Below, one piece after another: positions 1 to 5,554 of a stretch of 5,554 nt of DNA. The notes beneath the pieces were generated by a model that was not told where the DNA came from, ran no database searches, and saw only the letters and a program-made list of their open reading frames with translations. The stretch's first letter is position 1, and every line of letters starts with the position of its first letter. Both the position numbers and the translations under genes were made by a program. This stretch comes from an uncultured Opitutia bacterium. Its GTDB lineage: Bacteria; Verrucomicrobiota; Verrucomicrobiia; Opitutales; UBA953. The DNA lies in contig CAITUF010000237.1 in the NCBI GenBank assembly GCA_903895475.1, positions 1-5,554 of the forward strand, read 5' to 3'.

Positions 1-3000
1 ACGGTGAAATCCGCGGTGGGTCCTTTGAACGTACGGTCACCAAGAATCAGTTCCTCGCGACCGAGAAGCAGTATCAAAACTTTGACCTGCGCCTGAAGTT
101 ACGCCTCACGGGCACGGGTTTTGTGAATAGCGGTATTCAGATCCGTAGCCTACGCGTTCCGAATAATACGGAGATGAGCGGTTATCAGATCGACTATGGC
201 CCCGGCTGGTATGGCAAGATTTACGACGAAAGCCGCCGCAATAAAGTCATCGCTGATTCGGTGGACCCCAAGGCCGTGCTCGCTGCCGTCAAGGAAGGCG
301 AATGGAACGAATACCGCATCTTGGCGGAAGGCCGTCGCATTCGCAGCTGGATTAATGGCGTGCCAGCACTCGATTACACCGAGGCTGACCTAAAAATCGC
401 CACCGATGGTAGAATCGGTATCCAGATTCACTCCGGCGGTAAGGCCGAGGTGCAGGTGAAGGATATCGTCATCGAGGAATTACCCGCGACGCCGGCCGAC
501 ATGACTTGGGATAAGCTAAAGTCCGCGCCGCCAGCTAAGGCCACGGAAGCCCCGAAGAAGAAGGATACTGGCTATAATAATGTGCAGGGCCTGCGCCGTT
601 CGGCGGAGGACCAGCAGAAACTCTTCCGTCTGCCCGAGGGTTTCGAGATTGAGCTCTTCGCTAAGGAAGGGCCGGAGATGGGAAAGTTCATCATGCTCAT
701 CTTCGACCAACAGGGACGGGCTTGGTCTAGCACCGCCTTGGAGTACCCGGTGGATGCGAATGAGAACCCCGCCGCCGCCGAAGCGCTTTATAAATCCAAA
801 GCCCGTGATAAGGTCGTCGTCTTCGATCGCCCGTTCGCCGGGGGCGTCCAGCAGCCGCGGGTTTTTGCCGATGGCCTCGCCATTCCCGAAGGTGTGCTGC
901 CTTATCAAAACGGTGCGATCATCCAGCACGGCCACGATGTGGTCTTCTTGCGTGATACGGATGGCGACGGAAAGGCCGACAAGCGCGAAGTCCTCCTGAC
1001 GGGTTTCGGCGTCCAAGATTCCCACTTATTCCCGCACCAATTCACGCGCGCCCCGGGCGGCTGGTTCTGGTTGGCGCAAGGTGCCTTCAACTCCGGCAAG
1101 GTCACCACGACCAAGGGCGAGGTCGTCGACTTCCCGTCGACGCGCATGGCCCGTTTCCGTCCCGATGGTAGTTTCTTCGAGCCGACCAGTACAGGCCCCT
1201 GCAATATTTGGGGTCTCGTGCTGAACGGGCAGGGCGAGGCGTTCATCCAGGAGGCCAATGACTACGGCTATCCAGTTATGCCTTTCCATGAGTATGCTTG
1301 GTACCCTGGTTGCGCTGACCGCTTGGCGAAGTCCTACCAGCCTCCGTTCCCAGTCCAGGCTCCGCAGTTTAAGATGGGGGGGACGGGCTTGAGCGGCCTA
1401 GCGCTGAGCGATCATGGCGTTTGGCCCAAGGGCTATGCCGATGTCATGTATGTCGCCAACCCTATCACCTCGAAGGTGAACGCCATCCGGATGGATCGCG
1501 ATGGTGCCGGCTACACGTTGGAGAAGCTGGCCGACTTCGTGACGTGCGAAGACCCGTTCTTCCGACCCATCGCCATGACGATGGGGCCGGATGGATGCCT
1601 CTACGTCATCGACTGGTATAACAAGATTATCAGTCACAACGAAGTCGCCCGTAACCATCCCGACCGCGATAAGCAGTCGGGTCGTATCTGGCGCATTAAG
1701 CCCAAAGGCTTCGTCCCGCCGGCGGTACCCGACTACTCTAAACTTTCCTCAGCGGAGCTCATCACCCGCCTCGGTGGTAACGTCGTCGGCGACGCGCACC
1801 TGTCGTGGCAGACCTTGGCTGACCGTGCGCCCGAAGTTGCGACGACCAAGGCCCTGCGCGAAGTGGCGGCGGAGGAAGCTGCCCCAGCGGCCCGACGGAT
1901 TCAGGCGCTCTGGGTGCTGGGCTGGCAGAAGCAGTATCCCGTGGACCTCGTTTCCGGCCTCCTGAAGTCCCCAAATCGCAACGTACGCCGCGAAGCGGTG
2001 AGTGTCTTGCGTTACGCCGCTTCCCTCGATGCGGCGCAAATCACCCTCCTCGCTGGTCTACGCACCGACGTGGATGCCGAGGTGCGCCAAGCGGCCATCA
2101 AGACTCTGGGCGAGACCATTCAAGCCGAGGGTGCGCTATCGGCGCTTTTGTCCTTCGCACAACCATCCTTGGCGGAGCCAGTCGCGCCGGATCGCAATCG
2201 CAAGCCGATCAAGGTGGGCGAAGCTTATTACCGAGAGTTCGAGCGCTTCCTCGTACGGATGTACCTCGAGCGTCAGCCCGCCGCGGTGGCGGGCTTCCTG
2301 CAGCGACCCCAGAGCGGCCTGACGGCCGAGCAACGTCTGTTCGCCACCTTAGCGTTGGAGCCGAAAGCGGGCGCAACGGTCCTCGCGGCCATCCTGCCTT
2401 CGCTGGAGCGCGCGCCTACGAGCGAAGAGCTGCTGAGTCTGGCCCAGTCCGCCGAAGTCCCGGCCTGTGCCGACGCCCTCCGCGCCTTGCTCCGCAAGCC
2501 ATCCGTGCGGGCCGAGGTTGCCGAAGGCCTCCTAGCGGCGCGCACCAAGCTCGACCCCGCGAAGGTCGGCCCGTTGCTGACGGAAGCCGCCAAGGAACTG
2601 TTGTCGGGAGATGTTAAATCGCAGAGCCTCGGCATTGCGCTCATCGGTGGATTCCAGTTGGCCGCGCTTGAGGCCGACCTCGTTAAGTTCACGCCGCAGG
2701 CCAAGGACGTTGCCGTCCTCAGCACCGCCCTCCAAGCGCTACGCGACTTGCGGAGTGCGGAGGTTGACCTCTTCGTGGGCTTGACCACGCATGCCGACGC
2801 CACGGTGGTGGACCGCGCCCTCGCTGCCTTGACGGCTTCGCGCGCGCCGCAGGCCCCGGCGGCAGCCCTTTCGCTGCTGCCTAAACTGGATGTGCTGCGC
2901 CGTCGCGCCGTCTTGGGCGGTCTGAGTTCCTCGAAGGAGGGTGCGCGCGCCATCGCGACGGCTTTACAGGCCAAGACGTTGGCCAAGGAAGAGATCGATG

Positions 3001-4133
3001 GGCCCATCGCTGAAAAGCTGGCACTCACCTTAGGCGAAAGCCCGGAATTGAAGTCGCTGATGGCCGAGCTGGGCGCGGTCTTCCGTCCGGTGCTCGCGTT
3101 GGATGGCAGTGACGAAGCCGTCGCTGAGACCAAGCTCGACCTCAAGGGCCCGTTCACCCTGGAGTTCTGGGTACGTCTCGCCCCGGGTATTGATAATAAC
3201 GACGGCGTCTTGGGTGCCCCGGGGCAGTTGGATATCAACTTCGCGGGTTCGCTGCTGCGCCTGTATGCTTTCGCTCCCTTGAACGACGTTGTCATCGCGA
3301 AGAAGCCGATCACGCCTGAACTCTGGACGCACTACGCGATCACGCGCGACGCCCAGGGCGAAATCCGCCTCTACGGTAATGGCGAGCTGGAGTCCGTCGG
3401 CCGGGTGCCGCTCACCAAGGATTTCTTGGGCTGCAATGTGGCATGGACGGTGCCGAAGCTAGGCACGAAAGGAGCCCTCGCTGAATACCGCGTCTGGAAT
3501 GTGGCCCGTTCCGCTAAAGAAATCCGTGATAACTTCACGCGGACCTTCGCGGGGGAGGAGCGTCCAGCCGCGCTCGCCTTCTTTAATGCGGGCGGCGATG
3601 CCTCGTGGGGTAAACTGCACAAGGGTGCCAAAGTAGTCCGTACGACGGATGTGCCGCCGCTCCTGACGAAGGCTCAGTTCGAAGTGCTCGCGCGTAAGCA
3701 GGAGCATTACATGGAACTGGGCCGCAAGGGCGGGAATGCTGCCAAGGGCAAGGCCCTCGCGGCGATGTGCCAGACCTGCCACGTCATCAACGGGCAGGGC
3801 GGCCAGATTGGTCCGAACCTCAGCGGGGCTGGCGCCATGGGACTCGAGGGTGTCGTCCGCAATATCATGGACCCGAACGCTGCGATGGAGGCGGCCTACC
3901 GCGTCTTCCGGCTCGAACTCATCAGTGGTGAAGTCCTCGAGGGCTTCTATGTCACCGAGGACGCCAAGGCCTACGTGCTCCGGCAGCCGGGCGGTGAAGA
4001 AATTCGAACGCCCAAATCCAATGTCCGCTCGGTGCGCTACCTGCGACGATCGCTCATGCCCGAAGGGTTATTAGATGCTTTGGGGGACGAGCAGGTTTCC
4101 GACCTACTGGCCTACCTGATGACCTTGAAATAA
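1..4133 (+). CDS. Large multidomain PVC-type c-type cytochrome/dehydrogenase with N-terminal DUF1080 domain (5' partial)
   Basis: The frame is open from nt 3 to the TAA at 4131-4133 (1376 residues). The GTG at 123 lies inside a recognisable domain, so the true start is upstream of the window. Domains in order (residue 1 at nt 3): DUF1080/3-keto-disaccharide hydrolase, about 1-161; Ala/Pro/Lys linker to about 206; PVC-type propeller/dehydrogenase domain, 207-570, with the calcium-loop-like DTDGDGKAD and the closing DWYN...GRIWRI segment; HEAT-like helices, about 577-1026; LamG/concanavalin-like fold, about 1027-1200; C-terminal haem domain with CQTCH at 1256-1260 and a likely axial Met at 1352 (LMPEG). 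In this family the CxxCH cysteines bind haem c covalently outside the cytoplasm, so a signal peptide is expected but lies out of view. I infer periplasmic or envelope electron transfer linked to saccharide oxidation or breakdown. The substrate is unknown. Confidence is high for the family and low for the reaction. Confidence 0.93.
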   Translation, partial: GEIRGGSFERTVTKNQFLATEKQYQNFDLRLKLRLTGTGFVNSGIQIRSLRVPNNTEMSGYQIDYGPGWYGKIYDESRRNKVIADSVDPKAVLAAVKEGEWNEYRILAEGRRIRSWINGVPALDYTEADLKIATDGRIGIQIHSGGKAEVQVKDIVIEELPATPADMTWDKLKSAPPAKATEAPKKKDTGYNNVQGLRRSAEDQQKLFRLPEGFEIELFAKEGPEMGKFIMLIFDQQGRAWSSTALEYPVDANENPAAAEALYKSKARDKVVVFDRPFAGGVQQPRVFADGLAIPEGVLPYQNGAIIQHGHDVVFLRDTDGDGKADKREVLLTGFGVQDSHLFPHQFTRAPGGWFWLAQGAFNSGKVTTTKGEVVDFPSTRMARFRPDGSFFEPTSTGPCNIWGLVLNGQGEAFIQEANDYGYPVMPFHEYAWYPGCADRLAKSYQPPFPVQAPQFKMGGTGLSGLALSDHGVWPKGYADVMYVANPITSKVNAIRMDRDGAGYTLEKLADFVTCEDPFFRPIAMTMGPDGCLYVIDWYNKIISHNEVARNHPDRDKQSGRIWRIKPKGFVPPAVPDYSKLSSAELITRLGGNVVGDAHLSWQTLADRAPEVATTKALREVAAEEAAPAARRIQALWVLGWQKQYPVDLVSGLLKSPNRNVRREAVSVLRYAASLDAAQITLLAGLRTDVDAEVRQAAIKTLGETIQAEGALSALLSFAQPSLAEPVAPDRNRKPIKVGEAYYREFERFLVRMYLERQPAAVAGFLQRPQSGLTAEQRLFATLALEPKAGATVLAAILPSLERAPTSEELLSLAQSAEVPACADALRALLRKPSVRAEVAEGLLAARTKLDPAKVGPLLTEAAKELLSGDVKSQSLGIALIGGFQLAALEADLVKFTPQAKDVAVLSTALQALRDLRSAEVDLFVGLTTHADATVVDRALAALTASRAPQAPAAALSLLPKLDVLRRRAVLGGLSSSKEGARAIATALQAKTLAKEEIDGPIAEKLALTLGESPELKSLMAELGAVFRPVLALDGSDEAVAETKLDLKGPFTLEFWVRLAPGIDNNDGVLGAPGQLDINFAGSLLRLYAFAPLNDVVIAKKPITPELWTHYAITRDAQGEIRLYGNGELESVGRVPLTKDFLGCNVAWTVPKLGTKGALAEYRVWNVARSAKEIRDNFTRTFAGEERPAALAFFNAGGDASWGKLHKGAKVVRTTDVPPLLTKAQFEVLARKQEHYMELGRKGGNAAKGKALAAMCQTCHVINGQGGQIGPNLSGAGAMGLEGVVRNIMDPNAAMEAAYRVFRLELISGEVLEGFYVTEDAKAYVLRQPGGEEIRTPKSNVRSVRYLRRSLMPEGLLDALGDEQVSDLLAYLMTLK
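3..486 (+). other. DUF1080 / 3-keto-disaccharide hydrolase domain within the large cytochrome gene
   Basis: The encoded segment has the family pattern: a beta strand with FLATEKQYQNFDLRLKLRL, then NSGIQIRS, GYQIDY, a W-NEYRI strand, WINGVPALDY, and the closing GRIGIQIHSGGKAEVQVKDI. This is the concanavalin-like sandwich of DUF1080 (Pfam 3keto-disac_hyd). Some characterised members hydrolyse 3-keto-glucosides; in many PVC proteins the role is untested. The first strand or strands lie upstream of the window. The match is from recalled family patterns, not a profile search. Confidence 0.8.
621..1710 (+). other. PVC-type propeller/dehydrogenase N-terminal domain (TIGR02604-like) within the large gene
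   Basis: This part begins with LPEGFEIELFA, the usual opening of the domain. It carries propeller-like strands with VVVFDR and VFADGLAIPEGV, and the acidic loop DTDGDGKADKREVL at nt 954-995, which resembles a calcium-binding DxDGDGxxD turn. It ends with GPDGCLYVIDWYN and GRIWRIKPKGF. These landmarks match the 'membrane-bound dehydrogenase' domain described from Pirellula and Verrucomicrobium. The enzymatic activity of the family is largely inferred. I see no obvious quinone- or FAD-binding signature. Confidence 0.8.
1731..3078 (+). other. HEAT-like helical repeat region within the large gene
   Basis: About 450 residues are almost entirely Ala/Leu/Glu/Lys/Arg-rich helix. Typical HEAT-repeat spacing is visible in NRNVRREAVSVLRYAA followed about 37 residues later by DAEVRQAAIKTLGE, and again less regularly in the ALSALLSFA, ALRDLRSAEVDLF and VDRALAALTAS stretches. 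HEAT segments between the propeller and haem domains are usual in this family and probably act as a scaffold. The repeats are degenerate and I did not count them exactly. Confidence 0.7.
3081..3600 (+). other. LamG/concanavalin-A-like domain within the large gene
   Basis: The segment VLALDGSDEAV, then GPFTLEFWVRL, LWTHYAITRD and EIRLYGNGELE, followed by LAEYRVWNVARSAKEIRDN, is the classic order of a laminin-G-like (LamG_3) jelly-roll module, including the RVWN-ARS-EI closing motif. Such modules often bind glycans or proteins outside the cell. Here the module sits between the HEAT region and the haem domain. Confidence 0.78.
3747..4130 (+). other. C-terminal haem c-binding domain (TIGR02603-like) within the large gene
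   Basis: The haem attachment motif CQTCH is at nt 3768-3782. It is followed by GQIGPNLSGAG, the NIMDPNAAMEAAYRVF segment and GEVLEGFYVTEDAKAYVLR, which together form the family's signature between CxxCH and the distal ligand. The likely axial methionine is in LMPEGLLDAL (ATG codon at 4056-4058), followed by the final helix EQVSDLLAYLMTLK. All key haem-ligating residues are present, so the domain looks functional. Confidence 0.88.
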
Positions 4134-4187
4134 GCCCGCCGAGCGCGCCGCCGCCTTCTTCGCTTGCCGAGGGGGCGGAGGGGCTTA
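4131..4187 (+). promoter_or_regulatory. Imperfect inverted repeat over the gene 1 stop codon and the argS leader
   Basis: TAAGCCC (4131-4137, beginning with the stop codon) is the exact reverse complement of GGGCTTA (4181-4187). An inner pairing CCGCC (4151-4155) with GGCGG (4174-4178) is also possible. No T-run follows the 3' arm, so it is not a canonical intrinsic terminator. The 3' arm overlaps the GGAGGGG that would be the argS ribosome binding site. It could mask that site or be a chance product of the GC-rich spacer. Confidence 0.3.
4177..4183 (+). promoter_or_regulatory. Candidate ribosome binding site of argS (GGAGGGG)
   Basis: This is the only strong Shine-Dalgarno-like stretch before the ATG at 4199. 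The spacing of 15 bases is longer than usual. The GAGG at 4194-4197 is only one base from the start and too close. The ATG itself is well supported: an in-frame TGA lies just upstream at 4193-4195, and the protein begins with a sensible ArgRS N terminus. Confidence 0.35.
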
Positions 4188-4198
4188 CGGCTTGAGGC

Positions 4199-4681
4199 AT
4201 GTCCGTTTGGTTCAATCCTGCCCGAGAACTTGATGCCCTGCTGCGGAAGGTCGCTCCGACCGTCGCTGGCCTCGACGCCACCTTCCAGCCGGAGCTACGT
4301 CCGTCCGACCCACGTCATGCGGACTTCCAGTGCAACGGCGCCATCGCCGCCGCCAAGAAAGCCAAAGCTAACCCGCGCGCTCTGGCGACCGCCTTGGTGG
4401 ACGCGGTTAAGGCGACGGGCGAGCTCGACGAAACCTTGATTCAAGTCGAGGTGGCAGGTCCGGGCTTCATTAACTTCAAGCTGACGCCCAAGGCCCTCGG
4501 GTCCTGGTTGCGTGAGTATCGCGACGAATCGAAGTGGCGCGCTGGTGCGGCCCGCATCATGGGTGGCCGGAAGGTCGTCATTGACTACCCCTCGCCGAAC
4601 ACCGCTAAGCAGATGCACGTTGGCCACCTCCGTCCGATTGTCATCGGCGAAGCCGTCGCTCGTCTGGTCGAGATCTGCTGA
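4199..4681 (+). CDS. argS: Arginyl-tRNA synthetase, N-terminal part ending at an in-frame TGA
   Basis: Read literally, this is a 160-residue product starting at ATG 4199. It contains the ArgRS-specific N-terminal domain that contacts the tRNA D-loop: HADFQCNGAIAAAKK at about residues 40-54, then VEVAGPGFINFKL. The start of the class I Rossmann catalytic domain follows, with SPNTAKQMHVGHLR, in which HVGH is the HIGH-type ATP-binding motif at residues 141-144. ArgRS charges tRNA-Arg in the cytosol and is normally about 550-600 residues, so this fragment alone cannot work: it stops 16 residues after HVGHLRPIV. The gene lies 65 bases after the cytochrome gene on the same strand. See the TGA and C-terminal entries. 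Confidence 0.9.
   Translation: MSVWFNPARELDALLRKVAPTVAGLDATFQPELRPSDPRHADFQCNGAIAAAKKAKANPRALATALVDAVKATGELDETLIQVEVAGPGFINFKLTPKALGSWLREYRDESKWRAGAARIMGGRKVVIDYPSPNTAKQMHVGHLRPIVIGEAVARLVEIC
4679..4681 (+). other. argS: In-frame TGA interrupting argS
   Basis: The codon follows ...RLVEIC and precedes AELDRDNHICDWGTNFG. In bacterial ArgRS the aligned segment is of the kind L-E-F-x-G-x-x-V-x-R-D-N-H-I-G-D-W-G-T, so the TGA occupies the glycine position. One G to T change in GGA would give it. Reading phase is kept on both sides, so this is a substitution and not a frameshift. Confidence 0.9.
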
Positions 4682-5554
4682 GCCGAGCTCGACCGCGATA
4701 ACCATATCTGCGACTGGGGCACGAACTTTGGTATTCTGATTCTCGCCATTAAGCGTGCGGGCTTCGAACTCGACGCCAAGAGCCCGACTGCTTTGGAGGA
4801 CCTGGAGCGTCTCTACAAGGAAGGGAGCGTCCTAACCAAGGCCGATCCCGCGCAACTTGACGCGGCCCGCGCCGAGCTCGCTCGCCTGCAGCAGGGCGAT
4901 GCCGCCAGCATGGCGCTGTGGACAGCGATTGTGGCGGTCTCGAACGCGGCCTGTCAGCGTATCTACGATCAATTTGGCCTGAAGACCGACGTCATTCTCG
5001 GCGAGTCCTTCTACCGCGATAAGGTTGATCAAGTCTACGCGGAGCTCCAGTCGGCTGGCCTTGCGGAGGAGAGTGAAGGTGCCCTCGTCATGTGGTGCGA
5101 CGAGGAGTCCCGCTTCTCCCGCCACGCCGAGACGAAGATGCCCTTCATCGTCCGGAAGAAGGACGGCTCTTCGAACTACGCCTCGACCGACCTCGCGACG
5201 TTACTATACCGCACTGAACATTTTAAGGCTGACGAGATTATCTACGTGACGGACGGTCGCCAGCAGGACCACTTCCAGCAACTTTTCCTCAATGGGGCGA
5301 AGTGGTTTAATGCAACGAATCGTAAGCTCCCGCGCCTCCGGCATGTCTGGTTCGGCACGATCCTCGGCGAGGACGGTAAGGCCATTAAGACGAAGTCTGG
5401 CGACCCAGTCCGTCTCCAAGCGCTGATTGATGAAGCCACGGAGCGAGCGTTTGTCGCTGTAACGGAGAAGAACCCTGACCTGCCCGAGGCCGAGCGTCGG
5501 GCGATCGCCAAGTCCATCGGGGTCGCCGCACTGCGCTACGTTGACCTCTCCTCG
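4682..5554 (+). CDS. argS: Arginyl-tRNA synthetase, catalytic domain continuation after the TGA (3' partial, no start of its own)
   Basis: The 291 codons from 4682 to the window end are open and in the same phase as the ATG at 4199. They carry unmistakable ArgRS sequence: RDNHICDWGTNFGILI, VILGESFYRDKV, EESEGALV, the ASTDLATLLYR segment, IIYVTDGRQQDHFQQLF, and FGTILGEDGKAIKTKSGDPV, in which KTKSG is the degenerate KMSKS-equivalent loop. It ends in IGVAALRYVDLSS, just before the DALR-type anticodon-binding domain, which lies outside the window. No convincing start follows the TGA; the first in-frame ATG is at 4910, inside the catalytic fold. I therefore read it as the rest of one argS gene. 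Cys replaces the usual Gly in the HIGDWGT motif (codon 4709-4711). Confidence 0.88.

Noticed and set aside
123..125. GTG at 123 as the start of the large gene
   Set aside because: The frame is open back to the window edge and the 40 codons before 123 already match the DUF1080 domain, so the gene starts upstream.
516..1025. Antisense open frame opposite the start of the propeller domain
   Set aside because: It overlaps well-supported coding sequence, has no recognisable motif, and other spurious frames cover the same stretch.
2273..3313. Long antisense open frame (346 codons) opposite the HEAT/LamG region
   Set aside because: It lies fully inside the strongly supported cytochrome gene. Its translation is Ser/Arg/Ala-rich with no recognisable domain, as expected for the complement of a GC-rich, codon-biased gene.
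4676..4681. Cys-Sec (TGC TGA) selenoprotein-like redox pair in argS
   Set aside because: ArgRS is not known as a selenoprotein family, the position is normally Gly, and the only nearby hairpin has the UGA in its loop instead of the expected SECIS layout.
4295..4705. Antisense open frame opposite the argS N-terminal half
   Set aside because: The plus strand here encodes clear ArgRS motifs (HADFQCNGA, AGPGFINF, HVGHLR); the antisense product has no recognisable features.
4910..5554. Independent downstream gene starting at ATG 4910, giving a naturally split ArgRS
   Set aside because: The 76 codons between the TGA and 4910 also encode clear ArgRS sequence (RDNH-DWGT), and the split would fall inside the Rossmann fold right after HVGH. 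There is no convincing ribosome binding site.

Overview
The window looks like GC-rich chromosomal DNA from a member of the Planctomycetota-Verrucomicrobiota (PVC) group, most likely Verrucomicrobiota. The main reason is the first gene, whose central beta-propeller-type domain, helical repeats and C-terminal CxxCH haem domain form the 'PVC-type' cytochrome/dehydrogenase architecture found in these phyla. Placement below phylum is not supported by what I can see.

Layout, all on the + strand: (1) nt 1-4133 holds one very large gene, open from the left edge and therefore missing its true start. It encodes a mosaic protein: a DUF1080 (3-keto-disaccharide hydrolase) domain, an Ala/Pro/Lys linker, a PVC-type propeller/dehydrogenase domain, a HEAT-like helical region, a LamG/concanavalin-like domain and a c-type haem domain (CQTCH). 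(2) nt 4134-4198 is a 65-base spacer. It contains an imperfect inverted repeat that starts at the stop codon of gene 1 and overlaps the only plausible Shine-Dalgarno sequence of the next gene. (3) nt 4199-5554 is argS (class I arginyl-tRNA synthetase), running off the right edge. Its frame contains an in-frame TGA at 4679-4681, at a position where the family normally has glycine. It then continues for 291 further codons of clear ArgRS sequence in the same phase.

The two genes are functionally unrelated: an exported redox/carbohydrate protein and a cytosolic translation enzyme. They share a strand and a short gap, so co-transcription is possible but not shown. The most notable observation is the interrupted argS. 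ArgRS is essential, so the TGA means a sequence error, a decayed or duplicate copy, or recoding. The long TGA-free frame of gene 1 argues against genome-wide recoding. A second Gly-to-Cys change 28-30 bases downstream, also explained by G to T, makes base error or recent decay the simpler reading. I saw no RNA genes, mobile elements, CRISPR arrays or long repeats.
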